Assembly: GCA_030620095.1 (NCBI GenBank)
Contig: JAUTXW010000873.1
Span: 462,001-526,000 of the forward strand
Length of the DNA: 64,000 nucleotides
Source: Kuschelorhynchus macadamiae
Lineage: Eukaryota; Arthropoda; Insecta; Coleoptera; Curculionidae
Direction: 5' to 3'
Shown: piece after piece, positions 11,366 to 20,412 of the stretch
Layout of the letters: each line of letters starts with the position of its first letter
Numbering within the stretch: position 1 is the first letter of the stretch
Translations under genes and position numbers: made by a program
The notes under the pieces: model-generated
What the model was told of the DNA's origin: nothing
The model's input: only the letters and a program-made list of their open reading frames with translations
Databases searched by the model: none

Positions 11366-11471
11366 GACTCTTTACAAAACGTTCACTATATGCTGCTGCT
11401 GCTGCTGAGACTACTCCACCTTTTACCGCGAACAATCGATGACTGACGTTTTACTTTTCACACTTTGAAAT

Positions 11472-12695
11472 TTAATATACTTTAACTGTACTGGTTAAAG
11501 GATTGTATTTGACTAAACGATCGTGTAGAATCAAACAGAATGCTGAGGTATTGTTTGTTATTGTTTTAGTTGTTTCGAATTCAATGCGAATATCAACAGC
11601 TCCACCTTTTAGGATGTCTTCACCTTGACGTGAACAGTCAACAACAATTAATGCTGCTTTAGTCTTGTATGTTGTTGGGTCATAACACGGATCACTCTGA
11701 TTTTTATAATAATAGGATTTTTGAAATTGTTGATACATTTCATACGCAAGCGCATATTTATTGTTATCAAAGTCCAAATTTAGATTATCGTATGGAAACA
11801 TATCAGAGTTCAAATACACCTTCAAATTTAATAAACTGCAATGCTGAAAATGACTCGCATTTTTCGCAATATTATTTTTCACACCAGTTTGAAAACCAAT
11901 GATGATAAAACGAGGCTTCTCCAATTGATTTGATGATTTCACTGCCCATGTGTGGTTTTTGCTTTGCTGCAGTTGTGGGTATTCATGTAGTTCCCAACTT
12001 CTGAAAGCAATCGTTAATTCCCTGTTACTTTCAAATTGTTTAAGTAAACGTAATTTTTGAGTATCACTAACGGTAACATGAGGCATTTTCCACAATATCT
12101 TACTCAGTGTAACTTTATAGGTTTCCTTTTTGTCATTTTTTTGCATGATTCCCTCTGTATCAGAATTGCTTCTAATTAATATTAATTCTTGACGAATATT
12201 CATGATTATCTTATGAAAATCCTCCGTAAAACCCATCAACATTTTTAGCGGAATACAAACATTAAAACTACCGTTACCATCCAAAATTTTTGGATTGTCT
12301 TCACAATCCCATCCAGCATTCTGAAGTGCAAAATATTCAGCTTTCGAAAATGATACGTAACCTTTCATTGTTGTGGCTATGCCGGGATTTCGAACCCGAT
12401 CGATAACCACTCCTCCTAGTTCATAGCGAATTTCATCAAACAAATGAACAATTCCGTTATTGATAAAAGTTACATTATCACTATAGGTATTATCGTTTTT
12501 AAGCAACTTTCCTTCAATGTATAAAAAGCTTTGACTCGGTAACGTGTATAAATCTTGTGTTTGTATTGGTATTCTAATTTCATCGTTATTGTTTAGAGTT
12601 GTTGAGGAATAAGGTTGATGTGTATGGTATTGATAATTTATGATTGAGTCATCATTTAGCACATTTTCTCCCACTTTTAACATGTTATAACTCAT
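11472..12695 (-). CDS. Polinton major capsid protein
   Basis: An intact 407-residue frame with ATG start, typical length for insect Polinton capsid proteins. Recognisable family segments are IPIQTQDLYTLPSQSFLYIEG (residues about 42-62), the FDEIRYELGGVVIDRVRNPG strip (about 90-110), FRSWELHEYP, the HTWAVKSS...EKPRFIIIG segment and the CLILHDRLVKYNPLT end. In the family this is the double jelly-roll protein that forms the icosahedral shell. It lies in the minus-strand morphogenesis cluster with the penton protein, protease and phospholipase-domain protein. No frame breaks are seen. Confidence 0.93.
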   Translation of the reverse strand: MSYNMLKVGENVLNDDSIINYQYHTHQPYSSTTLNNNDEIRIPIQTQDLYTLPSQSFLYIEGKLLKNDNTYSDNVTFINNGIVHLFDEIRYELGGVVIDRVRNPGIATTMKGYVSFSKAEYFALQNAGWDCEDNPKILDGNGSFNVCIPLKMLMGFTEDFHKIIMNIRQELILIRSNSDTEGIMQKNDKKETYKVTLSKILWKMPHVTVSDTQKLRLLKQFESNRELTIAFRSWELHEYPQLQQSKNHTWAVKSSNQLEKPRFIIIGFQTGVKNNIAKNASHFQHCSLLNLKVYLNSDMFPYDNLNLDFDNNKYALAYEMYQQFQKSYYYKNQSDPCYDPTTYKTKAALIVVDCSRQGEDILKGGAVDIRIEFETTKTITNNTSAFCLILHDRLVKYNPLTSTVKVY

Positions 12696-12775
12696 TGTCT
12701 TTGTGCCTATATCTACACTTGCAAACTAATATAATAAAAATTCTTTCCAAACTTGTAGTAATCCGTAATTTAAAA

Positions 12776-13003
12776 CTACACCAAAATCTTTGTAATTTTC
12801 CAATTTTTAATTTTGATTTTTTTCTTCTTCTCCTCCTGTAAACTGAATCCCAGTGAGAGTAGTACACGTTTGTTTTTAGATGTTAACTCCTTAAACGTTC
12901 TGGTGGAACTAATAGTTGTCTGTTCATCTAATTGGGTTTTATGACAATTTTCAAACGAGTCCTTTGGTATATTTAAAGAATTATGATTATACAGAAAAAC
13001 CAT
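12776..13003 (-). CDS. Small Polinton protein between penton and capsid
   Basis: A 75-residue frame whose ATG is separated by a single base from the stop of the penton gene. The segment ELTSKNKRVLLSLGF resembles a short conserved element (L-T-x-x-N-x-x-x-L-x-S-L-G) that I associate with small proteins at this position in insect Polintons. The last 20 residues are mostly lysine and isoleucine. Function unknown. The tight spacing suggests shared transcription with the penton gene. Confidence 0.6.
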   Translation of the reverse strand: MVFLYNHNSLNIPKDSFENCHKTQLDEQTTISSTRTFKELTSKNKRVLLSLGFSLQEEKKKKIKIKNWKITKILV

Positions 13004-13004
13004 T

Positions 13005-13703
13005 TTAAAGAATTCGCTTCAAATGTAACCTTATCGTTACTAGCTCGTTTCTGAAATTGACTAATTTCTTATCCTGATCAGTTATTTTAAGGATTATCTC
13101 ATCGATATATCGTGTGCTGATTGGTAGATAAATAACATTCGATGGCTTCTCGACTATTTTGAAACCTGGTGGCACTGTTGGATAAAACAAATGGATAATA
13201 TGAACTAAATCTCCATTATTATAGGAATTTGTCACTAGATTACATTCTATACATATTGAATTCACTTTAAATATATTTACAGGATTATCGGAAATGTGTC
13301 TTTTATTGGGCTCGAGTTGCTTGCTACCGAATCCCAGTAAACTGCCAATTGAATTTTCTTTGCTGAAATCAATTTTACGGTTACATTTGATTTCACACTG
13401 TAAAGTGTTATGGTTCGCTTCCAAACGAAGTGTGATTGGATCCTTTTCTTTTGAATGAAATCTCAGATACGTCGTCAAATATTTTTGAATATCGCTAATT
13501 TCGTAGGATCCTTCAGGTATAACAACGTGCTCATCTCCACAATGAAAATTGTTATTGCTACTATCAATGTTAGGAATTGAGTTGTAACTTTCAAAATTTA
13601 TTAAACCCAAAACATAATTTTCGTTTTCATTCAAAACAATGGGTGGATAAATTTTGGTTGAAAGTACAGACTCCGTTCCCGATAAGGTAAACGTATAAGA
13701 CAT
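13005..13703 (-). CDS. Polinton minor capsid (penton) protein
   Basis: An intact 232-residue frame starting MSYTFTLSG. Family hallmarks are the LGLINFESYNSIPNI stretch (residues about 32-46) and VVIPEGSYEISDIQKYL (about 60-76). In Polintons this is the single jelly-roll protein predicted to form the capsid vertices, partnering the double jelly-roll protein encoded at 11472-12695. Length matches the family. No breaks. Confidence 0.88.
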   Translation of the reverse strand: MSYTFTLSGTESVLSTKIYPPIVLNENENYVLGLINFESYNSIPNIDSSNNNFHCGDEHVVIPEGSYEISDIQKYLTTYLRFHSKEKDPITLRLEANHNTLQCEIKCNRKIDFSKENSIGSLLGFGSKQLEPNKRHISDNPVNIFKVNSICIECNLVTNSYNNGDLVHIIHLFYPTVPPGFKIVEKPSNVIYLPISTRYIDEIILKITDQDKKLVNFRNELVTIRLHLKRIL

Positions 13704-13769
13704 GTTTAACTACTTTTCGGATCAAAGTATTTACATTAAATAAAACAAAAACTATAGTTATATTGGTAT

Positions 13770-14150
13770 TTATTCTAAATCTACAGAATGATACAAAAAT
13801 TTCAGACATAAGTGACCACATATAAACGAGTCATAAGGTTGGTAACAACGATGATTATAAAATATGTTACAAATACCATTAGAGTTAAAATATTTACACA
13901 CTTCCAGAGGAGGTTTTAAATTTCCAAAACTATCAAAATAATAAACATTATTTCTATGTTTCCAATAAGCAGTCCAATGAGTTCCCGGTCCAGAAAAATT
14001 GTCTAAATTGATAATACCAGATTCGTTTTGGTAAATTTTCTTCGGTAATCGATCCTTCATAAACACTCCTCGAAAATAGGGTATTTTGAGTAGTTTAGTA
14101 TACTTTTCAATATCAAAGTTACTTAAGGCACGGTTAGGTAAGATTATCGG
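13770..14150 (-). CDS. Adenovirus-like maturation cysteine protease
   Basis: Processes capsid proteins during particle maturation in related viruses. Visible are the histidine in GPGTHWTAYW, the acidic residue in VYYFDSFGN, the oxyanion glutamine in CYQPYDS and the nucleophile in FICGHLCLKF, in the order H-D-Q-C of adenain-type (C5) proteases. The frame stays open upstream of the in-frame GTG at 14066 and includes the usual N-terminal segments (NFDIEKY, FRGVF) up to about 14135, but no ATG is found before it runs into the end of the gene at 14144. The true start is therefore lost, spliced in or non-ATG. About 120 residues remain, close to family size. Confidence 0.85.
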   Translation of the reverse strand, partial: PIILPNRALSNFDIEKYTKLLKIPYFRGVFMKDRLPKKIYQNESGIINLDNFSGPGTHWTAYWKHRNNVYYFDSFGNLKPPLEVCKYFNSNGICNIFYNHRCYQPYDSFICGHLCLKFLYHSVDLE

Positions 14151-14635
14151 TATTTTTTTTTCCTGAGATGATTTCCTAAAAAAAGGCCTAAACCTGTTTT
14201 GTATGGTTTTAAAAAGAGACCTTTTCCCAATGCAATGGATTCCATCGTCTTGTTGTGGCGTTCGCTTTCTTGCAATTGTTGTTTGGCAGCACGAGCATCA
14301 GATACGGCCTTTGCGATGCCGGCAGCTCCTCCACTTAACGCACCTAATGCACTCAGTCCCGCAAAAATAGGGATCAAAGGAAGAAAACCTCCAGTTTTTG
14401 GAATTTTAATTATTCTTGGCCGTCTGATTTTGGTATTATTAACTGCTTTCATAGCTATCTTAACAGCATCGTAAATATTGGATGGTTTTTGATTTAAAAT
14501 AGTACCTTTAATCTTTTTCATAACTGATTGAAAACTTTTTAATTTTGTACTGCTTCTTTTTTTCCCGCTAACTTTTGGTCTTTTTGCCTTTTTGCTTTTC
14601 TGCTTCCGAGGTTTACTTTTTTTAATTGCTGCCAT
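14144..14635 (-). CDS. Basic, glycine-rich Polinton virion protein
   Basis: A 163-residue intact frame. Residues 1-45 are extremely Lys/Arg-rich. Residues about 80-112 form a Gly/Ala-rich hydrophobic segment (LPLIPIFAGLSALGALSGG) followed by a short amphipathic helix (SDARAAKQQLQESERH). The IPKTGGFLPLIPIFAG motif is a conserved feature of a common insect Polinton protein. The basic plus membrane-active-like layout recalls adenovirus core or pVI-type proteins, an analogy only. It lies between the protease and the phospholipase-domain gene, consistent with a virion role. Confidence 0.75.
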   Translation of the reverse strand: MAAIKKSKPRKQKSKKAKRPKVSGKKRSSTKLKSFQSVMKKIKGTILNQKPSNIYDAVKIAMKAVNNTKIRRPRIIKIPKTGGFLPLIPIFAGLSALGALSGGAAGIAKAVSDARAAKQQLQESERHNKTMESIALGKGLFLKPYKTGLGLFLGNHLRKKKYR

Positions 14636-14704
14636 GTTTACTACTTTCTGTTGGAAAAGTTTTTAATACACTAAACGTTGAAGCCAGATAAATGAAAATA
14701 TATA

Positions 14705-15629
14705 CTATTTTTTAACTTTTTTTTTCAATGGGCCACTAGCAAATTCCTCATGAAAATTATCGTCGTCGTCATCATCGTTTAATTTCCGCTTATTGGATAA
14801 GTTTGCCGAATTTATTTCAAATTTTAATTTTTTCCTATCCATTATATTATCATCAGAGTTATCTATCTTTCGTTTGAGTGCCCTATTTTGATGTTGTTGT
14901 TGTTGTTGCAAATCTTGTTCAATCTCGTTCTCTAAGTTCTTTCGTTTCCTATCATCATCATCATTCTCAATAAAATTAGAAGGGTATTTCATTTTTTCCT
15001 TTATTTTCTTCTCATGATAATTATCATATTTTTGTTGTTTAATTTTTGTTCCCTTTTTGACTTGTTTTCGATACACCTTTCCAGTTTGACCTTTTACTTT
15101 TTCGAGTTTGTTTAGCAATCTCCATCTTTTTCACATAATCACGCATAGCCTTCACACTGTGTTCCATTATTGTTTTAAGATACTTGTTACCATGGATTCT
15201 ATTGTATGACTGATTTAAATTGGGGTTATTACTCAAACTTATATCCCCACTGCTAGTACCCATACCTAGCTTTATTTTAGTTTGCATTGCAGCTGAAATA
15301 CCTGCAGCGGCTAATTTTTCTTTCCAGGATGCATTCGATGAATTTATTCTGCTTAAAGCGTGTTTAAGTAAAATTTTATCTGCCGCATTACGATCTGATA
15401 TGTTTTGATATTGTGAATAGGCAATATCATGATTTTTACATGCTTCATCTAACGGGTTAATTCCTTTATCACCACGTCGTAAACGTTTCTCTAATTTAGT
15501 TCCTGGACCACAATAGTTATACCCTGGAAGATGTAATTCAAATGGAAGTTTGTTTATCATTGAGTTTAACAAACCTTCCCCATTAATCGTTCGTTGTTGT
15601 TGTTGTCGATCAATCGAATAATACCTCAT
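14705..15629 (-). pseudogene. Phospholipase A2-domain virion protein, frameshifted
   Basis: The first frame (15039-15629, 196 residues, ATG start) has a parvovirus VP1-type phospholipase A2 core: calcium loop YCGPGT at residues 39-44 and catalytic helix DEACKNHDIAY at 61-71 (H67, D68). In parvoviruses this domain helps particles breach the endosomal membrane. An overlapping minus-strand frame continues to 14705 with 137 residues of basic, Gln- and Asp-rich tail. It opens only with a TTG codon at 15118, so it is most simply the displaced C-terminus after a one-base shift in 15039-15118, though a separate small protein or a programmed shift is possible. A basic tail would suit nucleic-acid binding. 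Confidence 0.75.
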
Positions 15630-15709
15630 TTTAAAAGAAGTAAATAAAGACTGAATATAAATAACAGCGTATTATGGCTTTATAATTAGTTTTACATCGG
15701 ATATTTAAC

Positions 15710-16414
15710 ATGGAGGAGAAAAAGAAGAAACATATCAAAATTGTGAAACAAAGAACATCTTTAACAGTAAATAATCATGATGTGAAAAAAAACAAAAATA
15801 TTAAACACAGTATATTATTACCATCTACTGTACGATGCATCATATCGGGACCTTCAAACTGTGGAAAAACCAATATCATGCTAAGCCTTCTTGAACATCC
15901 CAATGGATTGAAATTTGAAAATGTCTACGTCTATTCAAAGTCTCTGTATCAACCTAAATATATGTATTTAGAGAAATTATTAAAACCAATAAAAGGAATC
16001 GGTTACTATGCATTCGATAATAGTGAACAAATATTATCTCCATCTGACGCTAAAGCAAATTCAATTTTCATATTTGATGACGTCGCGTGTGATAAACAGG
16101 ATGTTATCAGAGAATATTTTAGTATGGGACGTCACAATAATATAGACTGTTTTTACTTGTGTCAAACATATGCAAAAATACCCAAACATTTGATAAGAGA
16201 CAATGCTAACGTCTTAATATTATTTAAACAGGATGACTTAAATTTACATCATGTATACTCTGATCATATTGGTACTGATATGTCATTTGACAGCTTTAAA
16301 ACCATATGTTCATTCTGTTGGAAAGAACCATTTGGTTTTCTATCTATATTTAAGGATAATAAAATTGATGAAGGTCGATATCGGTTATGTTTTGATAAAT
16401 ATATATATCTGTAG
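15710..16414 (+). CDS. Genome-packaging ATPase (FtsK/HerA type)
   Basis: An intact 234-residue frame from ATG. Walker A is GPSNCGKT (residues 47-54), Walker B is SIFIFDD (118-124), followed by the sensor-like YLCQTYAKIPKHLIRDNAN segment (about 156-174). This is the A32/FtsK-HerA type ATPase that translocates the genome into capsids in Polintons and related viruses. It is divergent from the phospholipase-domain gene, with a TATAAAT at 15656-15662 in between. No breaks. Confidence 0.92.
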   Translation: MEEKKKKHIKIVKQRTSLTVNNHDVKKNKNIKHSILLPSTVRCIISGPSNCGKTNIMLSLLEHPNGLKFENVYVYSKSLYQPKYMYLEKLLKPIKGIGYYAFDNSEQILSPSDAKANSIFIFDDVACDKQDVIREYFSMGRHNNIDCFYLCQTYAKIPKHLIRDNANVLILFKQDDLNLHHVYSDHIGTDMSFDSFKTICSFCWKEPFGFLSIFKDNKIDEGRYRLCFDKYIYL

Positions 16415-16473
16415 TATCGCTTTTATAAATTATTACATAGTTGAACGTTGAAAGTTCATCATCATTATCATCA

Positions 16474-17701
16474 TGGCTCCTGCTCGTACCACGAAAAATA
16501 AAAAGGAAAAAACTAAAGATCAATCAGTTAAGAAAAAAATAATTTCAAAGAGAAAAGATATAAAGAATAAACTAGATATCTTAAAACATGGACAAATAGC
16601 CCACGAGAATGTATATTCAGCCTATAACAAAACATTTGGAGGTGATTGAGAACAAATTGGATCGAAAGAAGCACACTCCTGAAAGTTTGATATCGGAACT
16701 TAAAAGAAGGGAACAATTTTCTGATGACGATAACTATGATGATGATGATGATAAAGATGACGAGGAGAAACTTTTTGGGGACCATAATAGTGAAGAGGAA
16801 AACGAGTCAGTGAAATCGGAACCTATACCCTCCACTTCTATCCCATTAGAGTTTAAGGATACTCCTACAGGAAACAAAATCACACATGCATATCAAACTG
16901 CACCAAAAATGAAAAGAAAATTATTTTCTTCCACAACAAAATCGTCGTCGTCGTCGTCGTCACGGAAACCATATAATCTTAGAAAATTAATAATAAAAAA
17001 CGTGCAGGATGAAATCGAAGAAGAGGAAATTAGGAAACAAAGGGAATATGAAAAAGCACTAAATCAAACTATAAGAGAAAAATCATTTTCCGATTATTCT
17101 GATCAATATCATAGTTTACCTTTAAAGTACATCAAAAAGTTTGTAAAGGATCCAAATAGTAGTAATTCTGATGGAAAATTCCAAGTAAAGTTTGATAAGG
17201 ATATCGAACGGTTTTCTATCGGTAACAAAACGATAGATTTCGATGGAGCTGATTTGATAATTGCAGGAAAAAAATATAAAGGCACTAATGGATTATATGG
17301 CTTGTTATTTAATCAGAATGTTCCCACCATCTATACAAATGATGACGCAAAAAAACTATACTCACATATTATTTAAAACAAATGCTATCAAAAATGTAAA
17401 ATCAAGTAAAAATAAGAAATTTAGAAAATTTATTGAACCAATAATAAATAAAACTGAGAGTAATTATACCAGTCCAACTGATGATGACGATGATGATGAT
17501 GATGATGTTTTGAAACAGGGGGAGGGAATGTCTATGAAACTTTCAAACAATCCTATTGATTACGTTTTTTGGGATGATCCTAATGAATTGGTTGAGAGAT
17601 TGGAGCTACTAGTTGCGTCTCAGGCTGCTGGTAATACAAATCACGTTAACGAGATTAATGCCATTATTGAAGAATTACGAGAAGCCAATATAATAGAATA
17701 A
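16474..17701 (+). pseudogene. Conserved Polinton protein, two frame breaks
   Basis: An ATG at 16474 opens a lysine-rich frame that ends at a TGA near 16650. The frame at 16609-17376 continues it (basic coiled region, an Asp-rich run, Ser-rich stretch, then a globular part with IDFDGADLIIAGKKYKGTNG and GLYGLLF). A third frame to 17701 supplies the end with YVFWDDPNELVERLELLVAS and an Asp run. The segments match the order of one protein of about 400 residues found in many insect Polintons (one of the uncharacterised conserved proteins). Breaks lie near 16620-16650 and near 17365-17376. Function unknown; proximity to ATPase and integrase suggests a core role. Confidence 0.75.
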
Positions 17702-17705
17702 AAAT

Positions 17706-18638
17706 ATGTCTAAATTTGTAACCAAAGTAAAAAAAGATATTGTTGAAGAACTCCATAAACCATCAAGAGTAAATTTTAAAAGGAGGAAGGTTATTATCAA
17801 ATCTCTATTGGACTTAATGCAAGCTGATTTGGTTGATATGAAAGAATACGTACAAGAAAACAAAGGATACAAATATATACTCGTCGTAATTAACTGTTTT
17901 TCTAAATACGTTTGGGCTTATCCGTTAAAAACAAAAACTGCCAAAGAGGTATCTAAAGCGATGGAAAATGTATTCAAAGAACAGACACCTATACATCTCT
18001 GTACAGACGCCGGTGGTGAATTTACTGGAAAAGAAATGATGATTTTAATGAAAAAATATAATGTCAAACATTATTTAGTTTACAGTGAGAAAAAAGCATC
18101 TATTGTTGAACGTGTAAATCGAACCCTTAAAGGAATGATGTGGAAAGAATTTAGTCTTCAAGGATCATACAAGTGGTTTGATATATTAAAACAAATCGTT
18201 TATTCCTATAATAATCGAGTACACACTACCACAGGTTTAAAACCGGCTGAAATTTCAAAAAAGCATGAAAAACTGCTATTAAACACAGTTTATAATCGAA
18301 TTAAAATGACATCGAAACCAAAATTCGAGATAGGTGACCATGTAAGAATTTCCAAATTTAGAGGAGTTTTTGATAAACAATACCAACCAAATTGGTCAAC
18401 AGAAATTTTTAGCGTAAAAAAAGTTCAACTTACAAATCCAGTGACATACCTACTTCAAGATGCAGAAAAACAAGACATCAAGGGAGGATTCTATGAACTT
18501 CAATTGCAAAAAGTTAAATATCCAGACATTTATTTAGTGGAAAAAGTGTTAAAACGTAAAAATAATAAAGTATTTGTAAAATGGTTAGGTTTCAGTGATA
18601 AGCATAATAGTTGGATAGATAAAAATAATGTAGAGTGA
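17706..18638 (+). CDS. Retroviral-type integrase with chromodomain
   Basis: Inserts the element into host DNA. It is an intact 310-residue frame starting 4 bp after the previous gene's stop. The catalytic core has the first aspartate in MQADLVDM (D41), the second in LCTDAGGEF (D101) and the glutamate in SIVERVNRTLKG (E135). A C-terminal SH3-like stretch (FEIGDHVRISK, about 211) is followed by a chromodomain (YLVEKVLKRK...VFVKWLGF...SWID, about 277-306), a usual feature of Polinton integrases that may bias target choice through histone marks. An N-terminal HHCC zinc domain is not seen. No breaks. AATAAA lies just after the stop. Confidence 0.95.
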   Translation: MSKFVTKVKKDIVEELHKPSRVNFKRRKVIIKSLLDLMQADLVDMKEYVQENKGYKYILVVINCFSKYVWAYPLKTKTAKEVSKAMENVFKEQTPIHLCTDAGGEFTGKEMMILMKKYNVKHYLVYSEKKASIVERVNRTLKGMMWKEFSLQGSYKWFDILKQIVYSYNNRVHTTTGLKPAEISKKHEKLLLNTVYNRIKMTSKPKFEIGDHVRISKFRGVFDKQYQPNWSTEIFSVKKVQLTNPVTYLLQDAEKQDIKGGFYELQLQKVKYPDIYLVEKVLKRKNNKVFVKWLGFSDKHNSWIDKNNVE

Positions 18639-18719
18639 CTTAATAAAATAATTTTGTTTCATGTACGTTTTATTTATTATATATTATTTACATGTTTTCT
18701 ACAAATAATTTATTTATCT

Positions 18720-19214
18720 TCAAACAGAAAAACAATATTTATAATTATATAACAACTTGGCGTTTGATAATGCACAATGCCAAGTAGTGCCATATGGATC
18801 CTTGTGAAAGTGACATTCGGGAACTTTCTTAAACTTGCTTAGCTTCGGTTCACTCTCCAGAGGTATTTTAAAAATTTTTTCTGCACTTATAAATTTTCTT
18901 AGAAAATTCACCTTTTCATCTCCTTTGACGTATATTTTTGGGGCATGATATCTTTTCATCACATGTTCTAAGACATTTGCTATTTCGTTCAAGTCTACTA
19001 AACCAGACTCCCATATTAGACCATGATATGAGTTTTCGAGATAAGATATCGTTTTTAAATCATGGCCTTTTAACATGCTTTTGTTATATGGTGGTTTGAA
19101 AAGAAAATTTGAACAACGTGTTCCATCATACACAGCTAGTTCTTTTGGAATAAATCCAGAGGTACAATTAAATCCCTGGATATCAAGACACAAAATTGAA
19201 TTTTCTCCTGCCAT
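18720..19214 (-). CDS. DIQGF-family Polinton protein, copy 2
   Basis: An intact 164-residue frame, ATG start, with CLDIQGF near the N-terminus, a PKELAVYDG segment, NSYHGLIWESG, YVKGDEKVNFLRKF and a His/Cys-rich end (CHFHKDPYGTTWHCALSNAKLL). It is a clear paralogue of 10811-11365. A TATA-like TTTATAAAA lies about 50 bp upstream on the minus strand. It converges on the integrase gene, about 80 bp apart. Function unknown. Confidence 0.7.
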   Translation of the reverse strand: MAGENSILCLDIQGFNCTSGFIPKELAVYDGTRCSNFLFKPPYNKSMLKGHDLKTISYLENSYHGLIWESGLVDLNEIANVLEHVMKRYHAPKIYVKGDEKVNFLRKFISAEKIFKIPLESEPKLSKFKKVPECHFHKDPYGTTWHCALSNAKLLYNYKYCFSV

Positions 19215-19418
19215 AGTTCGAGTTACGAGACACTATTGACGCCTTGTTCAATCTACTTTCTTTTATAAATAAAACTCTACCACTTTTTTTTAATTATTGT
19301 TCTATTGGTGAGTAAAAATCACGTGAATTTACATCACACCCACTAAGTAAAACTAAAAACAAATAAAATAAACCATAGTAGTTTTTTTACATTTTAATTT
19401 CAATATTTTTGTACTGTT

Positions 19419-19640
19419 CTATTTTGACATTAAAATCATAGACCTAATACTATTTACACCAAATACATAATTCACTAAACAAGTATCACAAAATTTTAAT
19501 AACTTTACTCTATGTTTTAAGTGTTTATTAATATTTTTTTCAACTAAACAATTACATATTTGACATAAAAATTGTATTCTTTCAAAATCCATTTTGTGTA
19601 ACGTACAGGGTCTTATTATAATAAATATATAATTTGACAT
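19419..19640 (-). CDS. Small zinc-ribbon-like protein
   Basis: A 73-residue frame with ATG start at 19640, overlapping the last 25 bp of the preceding gene. CQICNC and CDTC pairs separated by about 22 residues could bind one zinc. No recognised family. It is the third of three overlapping minus-strand genes at the right end. Confidence 0.45.
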   Translation of the reverse strand: MSNYIFIIIRPCTLHKMDFERIQFLCQICNCLVEKNINKHLKHRVKLLKFCDTCLVNYVFGVNSIRSMILMSK

Positions 19641-20173
19641 GTACTGTAAACAGTAGAATTTACACTAAAAATGTCTCCTAATTCTGTCTGACCAGTGCTG
19701 TAAACAGTGGAATGTGCACTAAAAATGTCTTTTAGTTCTACAGGCTTACAATCAAGATAAATATTTTTATTTCGAAAATATCTGGCAGTATACCAGTTAC
19801 AATATATATCTGCAGGTTCATTAATATTCACAGGAACATATGTTAAGTTTGATACACTGTCTTTTAAGTGAGGCACTAGACCTATTTGCTGATTAGCCAA
19901 ATTAAATATTTTATCGTTTGGCTTTACATTTTCATCAGGTTTTATTAAATCATAATGTATGTGAAACCATACATTATAACCAGTGTCTTGAAATGTTCTT
20001 AAACCAACATTTCTCAAAATATAATATCGTCTATTATTAATTAAAACAAAATTATAACTGCGCTCTTCTGGATAATATTTCTTTGTCGTCGTCGTCGCCG
20101 TCGTTGGTTGACTATTAGTTAGGACACAATAATTGAAAAGAATACCATAGAAAAGTAAAACAAATTTACTCAT
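19616..20173 (-). CDS. Secreted protein of unknown function
   Basis: A 185-residue frame beginning with a typical signal peptide (hydrophobic core FVLLFYGILFNYCVLT, residues 4-19) followed by a Thr-rich linker. The body is rich in Tyr, Asn and Val, with possible N-glycosylation sites (NLT, NST) and no membrane anchor, so export to the lumen or outside is likely. The C-terminus has an 18-residue direct duplication (ELKDIFSAHSTVYSTG then ELGDIFSVNSTVYSTC). Its ATG overlaps the stop of the upstream gene (ATGA). Accessory genes at element ends often target the host; that reading is inference. Confidence 0.6.
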   Translation of the reverse strand: MSKFVLLFYGILFNYCVLTNSQPTTATTTTKKYYPEERSYNFVLINNRRYYILRNVGLRTFQDTGYNVWFHIHYDLIKPDENVKPNDKIFNLANQQIGLVPHLKDSVSNLTYVPVNINEPADIYCNWYTARYFRNKNIYLDCKPVELKDIFSAHSTVYSTGQTELGDIFSVNSTVYSTCQIIYLL

Positions 20174-20357
20174 TATTTTGCAGCCTTCTCCTTCTTTCGT
20201 ACTCTTCTTTTAAATAATACAAAACGGTATATCTATTAATACTCTTTTGTCCGTTAACCTCTTTGTGAATTTTTTCACAGCGGCAAAATGCACAGATGTT
20301 TGGAGATATTGAGTTCCCTTTACACTCTTGACACGTTCTGTTGACTGGAACAGGCAT
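20166..20357 (-). CDS. Small zinc-binding protein
   Basis: A 63-residue frame, ATG start. CQECKG...CAFCRC gives two CxxC pairs about 12 residues apart, like a zinc ribbon. A basic/acidic tail (EEYERRRRLQNNE) follows. The stop overlaps the ATG of the secreted protein gene, an arrangement that suggests one transcript. No family recognised. Confidence 0.5.
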   Translation of the reverse strand: MPVPVNRTCQECKGNSISPNICAFCRCEKIHKEVNGQKSINRYTVLYYLKEEYERRRRLQNNE

Positions 20358-20412
20358 ATATTACCACCAGTCTGGTTCGTGATCGACTGCTATTAAATCC
20401 TCTGTATTTTAC

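Noticed and set aside
17706..18638. Integrase as part of an LTR retrotransposon
   Set aside because: There is no reverse transcriptase, protease-RT-RNase H order or LTR nearby; the neighbours are Polinton packaging and capsid genes.
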